A stretch of DNA of 64,000 bases. Origin: Cinclus cinclus. Lineage: Eukaryota > Chordata > Aves > Passeriformes > Cinclidae. A program made the position numbers and the translations under genes. The notes beneath the pieces are model-generated. The model was not told the DNA's origin. It saw nothing but the letters and a program-made list of their open reading frames with translations, and made no database searches. The DNA is taken from assembly GCF_963662255.1 (NCBI RefSeq), contig NC_085046.1, positions 101,139,324-101,203,323 of the forward strand. Reading direction: 5' to 3'. Positions 1 to 11,763 of the stretch are shown piece after piece; positions within the stretch are counted from its first letter, which is position 1, and each line of letters begins with the position of its first letter.

Positions 1-3000
1 GAGATTTCACAACATGCTTCAACTGATTTCTGTGGTAGTAGTAGCAGCACCTAGACGTGCCAACTTCTCTGTAACAAATATTCTATTAAAGAGCTATAGC
101 GTTCTAATTAACCTTTAGTAAGATCTTTCATCTCTTAGCTAGACACATGGTTATCAGAGAATACAAGAATTTCACTGTGCATAGAATTAAAGAATAGTTG
201 AGGTGAAGAGACATTCAGAGGTCCATTTAAGTCTCTCAGTTATCTAGCCAGTCAGACATTCTCAGCTTTAGGTGAACTTTACACAGACCAGGCTGGAATT
301 GTTACTTGAGCAGGAAAGCGCAATAAAAGAAATATGGCAAGTACAAAACTACTTAACTGTAGACACCTATACATCATGCAGCAGCACATCACAAGCAGCA
401 CACCGTGGAAGAATTAAAAACCATGGCCCAAGATTTAATTTACAAAATCTTATTCACTGATTGAAAACACCACACCCCAATGTATCTTTGAGATGTTACA
501 TGGACTGACTTGAAGTTTAAAGGTATTATTGGTTCATACGTATGGTTCATTAGAGATGATGGTGCAGTAACAGCTGTATCTGAGCAAGATACAACTGCTC
601 TTTCATGTCACAGCTTGGCATTAAAGTCACCCCTGCACATCTTCCCAAAGGTTTTTCTGCCACTACATTAAATGTCAGCCCAGTAAGGACTGAAACTTTT
701 ACCAGACTATATTGGACATTTCCTGCCTCACAAATTCTCAACTTAAATTCCAAAATCTACCTGTCAGAATCAAACCAACACGCTGACAACCTGGTGAAGT
801 TCTGAGGAACCAGTGACTACAAACAGCTGGAGCAAGTGGCTTCACCTGCTCCTAGAGAAAGAGAATCTATTTCTTGCTCTTAACATGGTTCCTGCTATTT
901 CAGCTTGTCTTTATTTCTACCTTCTTAAAGGGAAGAAAATGTCTACCACACCTTTTTCTTTAAAAAAACCCCAACAACATCCTAAATGACCAGCAGTACC
1001 TATCCTGGACTACTCCAAAGAAATGACAACTCATAAATCAAAACTCCATCTCCCTTCACAAATATTAATTTATTTTCACAATATTGCTGGAAGATGAAAA
1101 TGCATTATTTCCTTCATTTTATAGATGGCAAATTAGGTTTACAGAAATAATGAAAGGAAGAAAAAATGAAGTGAGGAGTTTGACCATTTGCCACACTCGT
1201 AACATCAAAGATGTTATTTTTCAGATTTTTTAGCATTAGACAGTAGTTAATACTTGGTTAGACCATAGCTACTATTGACTTAATTTTCAACTTCTGCTAG
1301 CAACCAGTCCTTCCACTGCAGAAAGAAAAACGTTGAACAGTCTCAAAGCAGGTATCCCCATGTGAGGAAAACACTTAGCATGTGCTCATAAAAAGCCCAT
1401 AGCTCACACAAATTCCAAAACAGGCTAAAAAAATAGCTAATTTTCAGGGTCAGTGTTCAACTTCCTTCAACATGGGACCCTCTATCCCTGTAACCTTCTC
1501 CTAAATTAGGGAACTTATTCCAGCTTCTGCCACAGGACTCTTCTTGGAGCAGTAACCTAGACTGCACAAATGCATTCAACCCCAGAGATTCATATGGTTT
1601 ATCATTTAAAGTGGAATGTCAACAGAAACCCATCAATTCCTCATGCAATTCTGCTGTGTGCAGCAGGGCAAATGAGCAGGGCTGCTCTAATACAGAGCAG
1701 ACAGCACTTCTGGTACAGCAGAAGGTGAAGGTAAGCCACACTGGAGAACACAGCAAGAAGTCATGCAAATACAGACAAGCAGCACTCGTTTCACTTCTTT
1801 TCCAACACGCTCCTCCCATTTCCTTCCTCTAATTTCTCTGAAGTTTCCAGTCTCAAAGAGATTCTGAGATCCTCCCACTGCAAATGTCACTCCACACATC
1901 AAGATTACAAATAAAAAAAAAAAGCAGTTTGTTGGTATCACACCTCTAAACTCATATGGAACTAATTACTGTTTATGTCTTTCCAAGGCACTGCAAAAAA
2001 ACACATAAAAACTAACATTTTGTCAAAATATCCTTGCAGGTGCTATGTCAACCAACAATATTGTTTGGCATGTAAGACCTAAAATTTACCAGCAGAGCAT
2101 GACAGAGGAAAAGAAGAAGGATCTCAGGTATCTATAAATGGCCTTTAAAGTTCTTCCACATGGGTAACTGAACAGGGAAGAACTACCCCCCCAAAAAAAA
2201 AAAAAAAGGCTTACTTTAACCACAGCAATATACTGATTATTGAGATTATTGAAGACCAAGTATCCAAAAAGATCATTTTTAAAGGATAGGACACTCAATT
2301 ATTTATATTTGTGGACCCTAAAGCTGTGTAAACCCATCTGCATCATAACCCATCCAAAAGAAGACACCAATAAACTGCCAGCAAAGCCTTGTAAGGTGCT
2401 GAGAAAAGGTAAAAAGCAAAAGAAGGAGGGAAGAGATAAATTATTTTCCCAGATGACTGTCTCTCTTCCATACTGAAAGAAAAAAAAAATTAAAAAAAGC
2501 CTTGGGAATTAATCTGTTTACATAATGTTATTTAGGGTGAAAAAAAATGTTGACATACATGACCTGGACAGACAGGATGGCACAACCCTGAAAACAGGTG
2601 AGCGGGGAAGAAGGTGCTTTGCAACAGGGATCTCTAAAAAATATTTGATATAAATAGAAAGTTGAAATAGGAAAGCACTGAATGATAAGGTACCTGAAGG
2701 AACAGGAAAGTAGGATCAAATACTATGATTTCTTTTTTTAATTTCTGAACAGAAATAGTTTCACAAGTCTGAAATCCTAAATATTAGTTGTTTAGTAAAA
2801 GGAACACATAGGGCTAAGGAACTCTCTTTACAGTAAGTACTCCATGATTTATACAGAAATAGTACAGATGTCTCTCATCAGGACAGACTTTCAGAACAGT
2901 TCTACCAATTTAAGATTATGGAATTTTCCAATACTTCAGAGAAGTTTCTGAAGGGCTGTGGGATCGTTTAATAGTGAAGCATGGAGACTGGACACATGTA

Positions 3001-6000
3001 TTACAAATGAACTTGCAAACCCATAGTCTTAAGTAATTAACAACTTTCACAGCGGGCTTGGAAAAAGGCAACTTTCTAGAAAAGCATAAAACAGTGGGAC
3101 ATTTGATATCACAGTGGCATCACAGATTGCACAGGAATGGCACAATCTTTATCAATAAGCCAATATTATCTTGCAAAAAAAGGCAGACCATTCTATTACC
3201 ACTATCCATTCATATAATTTCCTCTCAATAACCAAGAGAAGTGCTGCATTGAAAGCATTTACATTTTCTGAAAACACTGATTTTAAATTTCACAGCTTAA
3301 AGTACAAAAGCTGCAAGTTTGCGGAACTTGCATAACATAAACCAGATGATATTTTCATTAAAGAATGGTTAGGAATTATTCTAAAGCAGAAACTCCTCCC
3401 TGATTCTGAGAGACGTGTGTTGAAGCTTCCCTTCATGCATACAGATACACATTCCATACCACAAAATGGGAAGGATAAGATGTAAGAAATGAATGTTTAG
3501 GAATAGGGTTCTCTGGCTATCTCCTGGCATTATCAACAAACAGAAACAAACAAATAAACAAAAAAAAGCACTGCCTCTCCCATAATGGTAACAAATCTTC
3601 CCTTCAGAAGTCAGACATCAACCCTCATTTCAGTGTGGCAGGAGTGGCTCCTACATAGTGACAAAGGGCATCATTCCTTCTGAACCACTTATATTATTTC
3701 TACAGCATTCCCTCACATGGGCCAGCAAGGAACTGAACCCATGCCAGAATTCAAGATGAATATGAAGGACACTTGTCAGTATTGTATTATTTTCAAGTGC
3801 ATTTCTCTATTCTCAGATTAACCCTTTGTCTTTTCAAGAAGAATACTACCATTATTGTTCTTACACAGTCAGGCTGCTCTGCAAGGAATCACTGGAAAGA
3901 AACAAACAGAAAGAACCAAACAAACGTAAACAAACAGAACTGCTTGAATAAATAATTGTTATTCTTCTTTAAAGAGTTCGTAAGGATCATAGAAAAGGAC
4001 TAAGTTTCTTTGCAGACGGTCCCAATATTCAAATAATAATTTCTGAATAAATTCTCTTACTGCTAATTATACTTCAGCTACTATTCCTGTTACTCCCTCG
4101 GCAACAGAAAATAAGATTGTTTCACTTTCAGTTTCTCACTCACAAGCTTACTCAGAGTCAAGCACCGGAAGAGACTTTTTCCATTACGTTATAGCACAAG
4201 TAACATACAGAAAACATAGATGGATTTATCTTTCTTTAAAAAGAAATATCAGAAACTGCATTTTTAACAAGAGAAATGAAGTGCAAAGCCATCTTACTTA
4301 GGCAACCAGCTACTTAGTAGTTTAAAAAATTTTTAAAAAATTACTTAAGAATCTCTATACAAAGAACTTGGTAGAATGCACCACAGCTTTACAAGACTAC
4401 CACACAGAGGCAGTACAAGCAGAATGCATCCTTTGACTATTAATATTAAATTAGTCAGGAAAAACACATTAACTACAACAGCTGAAAAAGAAGTTCTATT
4501 ACATATTTGAATGAGAAAAAAAGTTTGACAGTTTTATAATTTATCAAGCCTTCAACAGTAAGTTCAGCAAGGAATCCCAAGAGACTAACTAAAATGAGAA
4601 CACACTATTTTACTTGCACTATGGGGCCAAATTCCTGGTTCAACTGGTCATGACCATAACCCCATTGCTCTAGCTGAGCCTGCAGGGAGCCTGGGAGGGA
4701 CTAAATGATGGGGTTAGATGAGGGTTCAGAGGGGCCTTCTGACCTCAGCTAGTCCGTGATTCTGCCCCATGCATCAGAAATGCAGGTGTTCTTTACCTCT
4801 GCAGCTGGATGGATAGAGGTTATTCTCTCCTCCTGCTGACACTTTCAACATAGGACAAGGTTTGTGCCTTCTATAATCTCCAGAAACTTACGCTATGTAG
4901 TCAGGAGAGCATTTATTCAAACAAATCTTCATGTAAGTGGCCAGAAGAACCAGTGCATCCTGTGAGTATGGGTGTCATACTCCAACTGTATCAGGACAAC
5001 TGTGTAGAATGCAAACATTATATTCCTACTGAGGGAAAGACCTAGGTGTCAAAATAAATATTTACATGGAAAAAAAATCTCACCTCTTAGAATCAGACAC
5101 AGATAAGTCACCAGGGTGCCTAAAGGGATCGCCTTTCATTTTCCATAGTCTTTCAAAAGAAAGGCGACCCTTGATTCTACAAAGAGAAATTCTATTCCAG
5201 GGAAATAAAAGAATATGCTAGCCCAAGAACTCTGGCTCTTAGGAGCCAAAGGCACTTATTGCAAAATCCATTAGTCCTCCCTTTAAAGCTACAAGTCTAT
5301 AAACTTGAATGCTCACAGGTGCTTCCTCTTGAGTCTTTTTTAGGATGAGCTATGGGTTCAAAGGAAACACCTGCACAGTTTAGCTTAATATGGTACACAC
5401 TAAACTACTTGGAGAAGTGGAGTTGTAAAGGTCAGGTTTGATCTACTGGTTATTACTTAAAGATGTAGCTAAATAAATATTTTTCAATTAAGAAAGACTA
5501 TTGCACATGCAGAATCCACCAGAATAAAACTTAAAAGCCTTTTTATCAGTACTTTGACAAACGTTAAGATAAACCTACTGCCAAACAATTTTCAAGTCCC
5601 CCCACAGAAATCTACTTTCTCTCTGAGAACCTACAGATCTCCAGGACATGAGATTTCATAACTATGCCATATGTTATTACTAGAACCTCAGTAATTTCTG
5701 TTTAAATCTTCACTGACAAATTATCATTAGTTTATCTAAAACCAAGAAAACCCACAACTTGTCTGTAGCACTGTCAGCAAGAACATTACTTTAAACACAC
5801 ACAAAAGCCCTTCACAGGCCAAGAACAGATGAACTGCCAAAACCTACTCAGAGTCCTTCAGCTACAGCAGGATTCAGGACAAGTAAAGCAGGCAGCTGGA
5901 GTGCTACCATTCATAAGAAGAATCTAAAGCAGTAGATGCAGGACAGAAAGCAATCTTGGCATACTCATGGGTTACCAACTGGATAACAAGAGGTTTCTGT

Positions 6001-9000
6001 CCAGTCTAAATTATGAAGACATGCAACATACTCAACATGCTTTATTGCCACTCCTTGGCCATCACCAAATCTCACAAAAATAACAACAAAATCATCTGTC
6101 AGCTCCTACAGAAATAATCTTCATTTGGGGGAAAAGAGTGAGGGAACAGATGGAGAGGAAACAGAGAACAAGCAGAATACTGTTTGAAGACAAGTATAAC
6201 TATTTAGGGCTGTAAAACTACAGTGAGTACTGCAGTTAACTTCCATTGAAGTTTTACTGTGTCATCTGGAGAGTAGAAGGAACTGGAAAGCAAATAACCA
6301 GTTATTTTCAAGACAAAAAACAGGACTTTTATTACCTTTAAAAAAGGTAAAACCGATGTCAAAACACCTGTTTCTTTTTGAAGGCAAAAGATTAATAGAC
6401 TAGCATTACCCACACATGAAAGAGAATAACACTAAATGAAAGGCCCATTTTCCCTTCATTATTAAACTAGTAGTAAGAACCCAGATTAGCAGGTTGTTGA
6501 AGAGTAAAGAGCACCACAGTTGATTTCTCTCAGTTACTTGTTTGTTGCACAGACTACTGAAGGAAGCAAACAAGAGAAAGACATTTCCACAAACCAGCTT
6601 AGGCAGTTACCTGGCCAACAGAACTTGAAAAGTCTGACAGCCAGACACCTCTCAAGTAGGACTAATGAAAAAGGCTTGGAAAGAGAAGGGAAACCCTAGG
6701 AAATGTCTTTATACACAAGCTCATTTCTGCTGTCATCAATCAATGGAAGTTTTTAAGATCTACAGAACACTTAGAAATGTCCAAGAGTTATTTGGGGTTT
6801 GTTGCACTGAATACATTCTGAAGCCCAGAGAGGAGGGGAAAAAGTGCTTTCTACCTCTGATGCTTTCCAGCCTCATGAATGTAAGACATAATGCAAGGAA
6901 AGAGCTGTTCCACTACTCTCTAACTGCAGCAAGCTACTCAGGGGTAGAAAGCAAATGACAGGACCAGAGAAGAAAATACATTCTCCTCAAAGTGCATTTT
7001 TAGTTTTTGTCTCTAGTATAGCCCCTAATTCTGTCTCTAATGTTGCTAATGGCTTTTCTTAACATAAACCAATGTAAAATCAATCCTCTTGTGACATTAT
7101 CACTACCTAGAGCACTCTGTGTAGAAGCCATGAAACTGAGGAGCATTTATTTATTTATTTGTTGCTTTCAAAAGACAAAAGCAGCTGCAGCAGACATAAG
7201 GATGCTTCATCAGATCCAGGGAAATAATCTAAAATAAACTAAGGCAAAATCAGACTCTCAAGAGCTTCATTCTCTACATGAATATTTAGTCTTTAAGCAA
7301 TGTTGCAATAAAGGTTCTCAGCTGCCTCCATAAGCTTACAGAAGAACTTTTAAGATTTTCCTAGGTTCTGGAATAATAATGAACCGACAAGAAAAAAAAC
7401 TAAAGATGTTAGCAGCGCTCTGGCTTCTGTTATTCTGTTAACAAAATCATTCAGCGTAATAACACAAAATGCAAGACTGAATTTGTGCTAATATTTATTT
7501 CATACCATCTGTCACTAGAGTCTAAGTAGAACCTAATGATGCAGTTAAAAAATACTTTGATTTGGAGACTAAATGACCAGTCAACATTTATAATACTCCA
7601 TCTGCAATAGAACACAGAAAAGATTAAACACTACAGTCATGCCCAACCCACTGCTTTGTAAATAAGATTCAAAAAATGTAAAAAGTAGGTTATTCTGAGT
7701 TTATATTAACAGTGTGGTAGCAGGTTAATGATTACATATTTTGTGATCAATAGTTTTTTCCAGTTTTAAAGAGGACCAACTCCACTAGACTCTCAGGCAA
7801 TTTCATTGGCCTAAGATTGTCTAAAACATGGTCAATCAGTTCAACAAACACAATTTGTTCTCCTGCCTGTATGCCCAATACTGAGGAAGAAGTTCTGAAT
7901 ACCAAGGAAGAAGTTCTAACTCAGTCATTTCTAGGTACCTATATTTCCACTAAAAAGGATATCCAGGACCTTCCACCTACTTAAGTTAAAGCTGCAACAG
8001 CTTATGGAATTTCTAGCAATTTAAACAGGCATCTAAGGGTGCAAAGAAACTGTTTTTTTGAGAATGACTGGTGACCACTGATTTATACACACAGATATTC
8101 AACTTTCAGTGTATGCTTTTAATCATATGATTAAGTGGCAACACAGCAGTACCTCCTGCAACTAATGCCAAGCAAACACAGAAGCTTCACACAAGCACTC
8201 ATTTAGCCTGCTTATTAAAAGGCCCTTTCCTCTAAGAAGTCACCTATTGTGCAAGCCTGTTGGAAGAAGCTGCACACAGACTTCAGTTTGTGGCATGGGG
8301 CTTGCTTTCTTGCACAACATCTGTCCTAAGCTTTAATGTCTGTAGTATTCTGAGTTCACAAATGATTTTGAATAATCCTCTGGGTGGGAGAAGAACACAC
8401 AAAGAGATGGCAATAGAAAGGCAGAAATATTTATATTTGAAAGACTGAGCTGTCATCCTCGTGAAAGAATCAAAGACTCTCTGATCAACTGCCCACACTC
8501 AGTGATTGCTACAGAAAAGCCAGGAAATAGCAAAAGGGACTCACACACCATGCACTAAAAAACTGACATTGCCACAAGAAAGCCATCATGGTCCTCTGTG
8601 TGCCAAGAAAAACACTGGTACTCCTTGACATTTTAGCTTGCACAACACATACAGAAAAGTAGAACTATTAAGGGGGGAGGTGGAGTGTAAAAAGACACAG
8701 CCAGTCAATGGTTTCACCATTACCTTCCCTAAGAAATATTCTGCTGTACCTCAAACCCTACAATTTTATTTGAACAGACCGTTTCTCAAGCTTTCACAGA
8801 AACCTGCTAAATTCACAGAGGGTGAAATTAAGGTCCCCCGCTGATCAAGTCACAAGGTCAGCAGGGAGTATGAACTTTCATCTCAAAGAATGAAGAAAAG
8901 CAAGAGACACCCAACACCTGCAAAGACCTCAAATAATAAAAACTGCTGAAATACCTTGACATCTCAGATAATGCTGAAGATCTGTTGCTCTGGGGACTTT

Positions 9001-9567
9001 TACCCAGCAAACTACAGCAAAGGATTACAGCAGAAGGAAAGAAGGCACAGGCTCCTTGCAGCTACATGGCACCTGCACAGCAGCTCACCTTGTCCCTACC
9101 TACAGTAACCAAGAAATGAGGACAACCAAGCTACCATCAACCTGTATACTGAAAAACACCCACACCCTTGCTGTTCCAAAATTAGAGAGAAGGAAGTGCC
9201 CCCAACCTCCAAATCACAGCATGTCAATAAACAACTATTTTAATAATAGTTAATGATTTCTTATAGACATCATGATTTCACCCTTTCCTAGCATTCCAAG
9301 ATTAGACAATTTTTTCCTGGAACATAAGTACATTTGGACGGCTCCACATCTATCCAATAGCTTTTAATTCCTATAAGCATCACTACTCACTTTTCTTTAT
9401 TAAAGATCTGTTTGATCCCATGAGTTACCTTGTAATTCAGAGGCATAAGATTTCCTTTCTTTCCTACCACATAGGCTGCAGAAGAAAGGCATGGAACACA
9501 GTGACAGTGTCCGGGCAACTTCCACAGGAGCTCTAGCTAATAATACTGATATCAAATAATAATACTG
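1..9567 (-). other. Non-coding stretch, presumed first intron of ANKRD12
   Basis: AT-rich DNA without a convincing exon on either strand. The frames are short and lack known domains. It contains one diverged CR1 tail at 4630-4763. If the island at 10-11.7 kb is the ANKRD12 promoter, this is intron 1, which is also long in mammals. Confidence 0.45.
4630..4763 (+). mobile_element. Diverged CR1 LINE 3'-end fragment
   Basis: The order of motifs fits a CR1 tail on the plus strand: a TTGCTCTAGCTGAGCCTGC block, GGGACTAAATGATGGGGTTA, GGGGCCTTCTGACCTCAG and an ending GTCCGTGATTCTG. It is more diverged than the other copies, so the call is less certain. Confidence 0.7.
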
Positions 9568-9742
9568 ACATTGGAATGTACTGCTTAGGGAGGTGGTGGA
9601 ATCAACGTCCCTGAAGGTGTTTAAGGAAAGACAGGACACCACACTTAGTGTCACCGTCTACTTGACATGATAGTGTTTGGTCACAGGTCGGACTCAACGA
9701 CCTCAAGAGGTCTTTTACAACCTGATTCTGTGATTCCGCAAA
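9568..9742 (+). mobile_element. CR1 LINE 3'-end fragment
   Basis: Plus-strand CR1 tail: AGGGAGGTGGTGGAATCAAC, GTCCCTGAAGGTGTTTAAGG, then a GGACTCAACGACCTC block, GAGGTCTTTTACAACCTGAT and a TTCTGTGATTC end. It is 5'-truncated. It sits about 200 bases from the ANKRD12-type CpG island, in the presumed first intron. Confidence 0.92.
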
Positions 9743-10167
9743 ATATTTATTTGATTTGGGAGTTTAAAGTAAAAGAAAAAAAAATCTTTAATTTCTTATC
9801 GTTTACACAGTCTTTAGGGAAAAAAAAAAAAACAACGAAAAAACCCTCCAAAGCAAAACAAAAAAACCCAACCAAACAAGACTGAATATCATCAACGGTA
9901 CCTCGAGAGTCTGACAGGAACTAGACTGAAGAACTGAGCAACTGAGCCTGGCATCCTCTCATTCCCTGCCCTTCCTTTGTTGCCTGCTGTCACCTGTGCA
10001 GCGCGAGTTGCCGCGCTCCATCCACATCGGCGGCTGCCTGGCGCTGGCAGGGAAGGCAGGGAACGCGTTATCCTGCCGAGCACCCAGGCAGCCTCGGCGG
10101 GGCCGGTACCGGCGGAGCAACTCCCGAGGCTGCAAGGAGCAGCCGAAATTCTCGACACGGAGGCGGG

Positions 10168-10203
10168 GCGTGTGTGTTATGTGCGTGTGTGTGTGCCGTG
10201 TGT

Positions 10204-10248
<45 letters not shown>

Positions 10249-10250
10249 AC
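10168..10250 (+). repeat. (TG)n microsatellite
   Basis: An alternating TG run of about 80 bases with a few interruptions at its left end, within the CpG island. It is responsible for the VCVCVC and HTHTHT stretches in overlapping frames. Confidence 0.97.
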
Positions 10251-10613
10251 TGCCATGCCGCGCTCGGCACCCGCGCGCCGCTCGCCCGTGCCGCCTCCCT
10301 ACCTTCCCCGCACATTCCCGGCCCTGCCTCCTGCGAGAACCTCCCGTAGGCGGCGGGCCCCTCACGCCGGGCGGCGGGGCAGGGGCCAGGCTCGGCGAGC
10401 CAGGCGGTGACAGCGGCGGCCATGGCTCCCGCCGCGCCGCGGACGGGCTGACAGCGCGGTGCCTGGGGGGACACGGCGGCAGCGGTGACACCGCCGAGGC
10501 GGGCACCGGGTGGGCGCTCCGCGGGCTCAGGGACGAGGGGGAGGCACCCCGCGGGCACCGGGTGGGGCTGGAGGTCCCCGCCGCGCGCCGGGAAGGTGCA
10601 CTCCAGTCCTTAC

Positions 10614-10920
10614 CTTCTCCCGGGAGCGCAGCAGCGGGACACGTCCTCCTCCTCCTGCTGCTCCTGTATCTGTGGACGGCGCGGCCGCGGGGAATCGGGC
10701 AGGACAGCGAGTGCCGCCCGCAGTGCCCAGGGGCTGAGGCTCAGCCGCGGCTCTGGGCGCTGGGGCTGCCAGGGATTGCAAACACCCCGCCCGCCCTTCT
10801 TCTTTCTTTCCTTCCTTCCTTCCCTCACTCACTCCCTCCTTCCCTCTCCCTCCCTCCCTCCTTTCCTCACACCCCGCGCCGCCGCTCGGCTTCCCCCCCG
10901 CCCCCCTCCCTGCGACGCTC
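10614..10920 (-). other. Candidate non-coding first exon (ANKRD12?)
   Basis: The minus strand has a near-consensus splice donor, GAGAAG followed by GTAAGG (10608-10613). Upstream of it lie 5'-UTR-like GC-rich sequence and a CCAAT box at 10921-10927 on the same strand. A first exon ending at 10614 would fit. The 5' end is a guess from the CCAAT position, and other donors in the island are possible. Confidence 0.35.
10796..10870 (+). repeat. Polypyrimidine tract (CT-rich)
   Basis: About 75 bases of almost pure C and T made of TTCC, CTCC and CTCA blocks, inside the candidate first exon and core promoter. It is polypurine on the minus strand. Confidence 0.95.
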
Positions 10921-11641
10921 CCATTGGCCGCGCGCCGCCCACGTGGGCCTCGCGCAGGGCTCGGGACGCGGGCGAGCGGTGCCGCTGCCAACGATAGAGC
11001 GCTCGGGGCGGGGTGGGCGCCGCAGCTCTTCTCTCCCTTCCCCGTGCCGTCCCCATCCCGAAGGAGACGGGCGCGGACGCCCGCACGGCGACGGGAAATA
11101 ACGGGCTCGCGGGATGCCACGGACGGACGAGGCTGGGACGGGGAACAGGGCGCGACCACCGCGCATGCGCGAGGGGGCAGCCGCGCATCCTCTTGGGCTG
11201 CGGCCGCTGGAACCTTCTGGAAATGGCGGTGGGGGCCCCGGCTGGTCACGGGGTGAGGCGGCGGACGAGAGCTTTTGCGGTCCCTGCCGCGGACGAGAGC
11301 CGACCTACAGCCACCAGGCCGCCCCGCTTTGCCTCACCCTGTCCTGCCGCTGCCGCCCCCTCCCCGGGGAGGGGTTTTTCTGGCGGTGATGGCGCAGTGA
11401 GTTTTAACTATCCGGTGTAGTGCGCGTGCGCGGCGAGTGTAGCCCATCCCGTTCCATCCTGTCGTTTTCCATCCCGTCACCGGGTGCTAGCGGGTACGGA
11501 CGGGCTGCGGCTAAAGGCCCCGCAGTCTTTGGGAGAAGCCCCCGGACGCAGGTGCGTGTGGCGCGGTGCCGGAAAGCCGGGGGTGGCCGCTCGCTTTTGC
11601 GAAAGGCTGTGGGATGCCTGGGGGTCTGGTCCGTGCTGCAT

Positions 11642-11654
11642 CCCCCCCCCCCCC
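11642..11654 (+). repeat. C13 homopolymer
   Basis: Thirteen C in a row near the edge of the CpG island. Confidence 0.9.
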
Positions 11655-11738
11655 ACTCAGACACAATTCCCATCCGCCCGCCGCTGCAGGACTACTTGCG
11701 GGTTTCCGAACTAGTTTTTTGGGGGTACCCTGCTTGCA

Positions 11739-11763
11739 CCAATGAGTCAGACGTCATATAAAG
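11739..11763 (+). promoter_or_regulatory. Compact CCAAT / AP-1 / CRE-like / TATA cluster
   Basis: Within 25 bases the plus strand carries CCAAT (11739-11743), TGAGTCA (11743-11749, AP-1 consensus), GACGTCA (11750-11756, CRE-like) and TATAAAG (11757-11763). It lies just outside the CpG island and would direct a transcript away from the presumed ANKRD12. The motifs are plain in the sequence; promoter activity is inference. Confidence 0.4.

Larger units (their letters stand above)
9950..11700 (-). promoter_or_regulatory. ANKRD12: Large CpG island, probable ANKRD12 promoter
   Basis: About 1.7 kb of very GC- and CpG-rich DNA. It holds an inverted CCAAT box (10921-10927), an E-box CACGTG (10940-10945), a perfect NRF1 palindrome GCGCATGCGC (11161-11170) and polypyrimidine tracts. 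The name is inferred from synteny: in vertebrates ANKRD12 lies just downstream of NDUFV2 in the same direction, and this island is about 5 kb past the NDUFV2 end. No ANKRD12 coding exon is visible in the window, so the gene assignment is not proven. Confidence 0.6.

Noticed and set aside
9977..11101. Plus-strand open frame of 374 codons across the CpG island
   Set aside because: It reads through the (TG)n tract and polypyrimidine run, giving VCVCVC and low-complexity proline/serine stretches. GC-rich DNA has few stops, and frames on both strands overlap it. No domain is visible.
10527..11249. Minus-strand open frame of 240 codons in the same island
   Set aside because: Same low-complexity composition (R, G, P, A). 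It lies over the presumed non-coding first exon and shows no known protein similarity.
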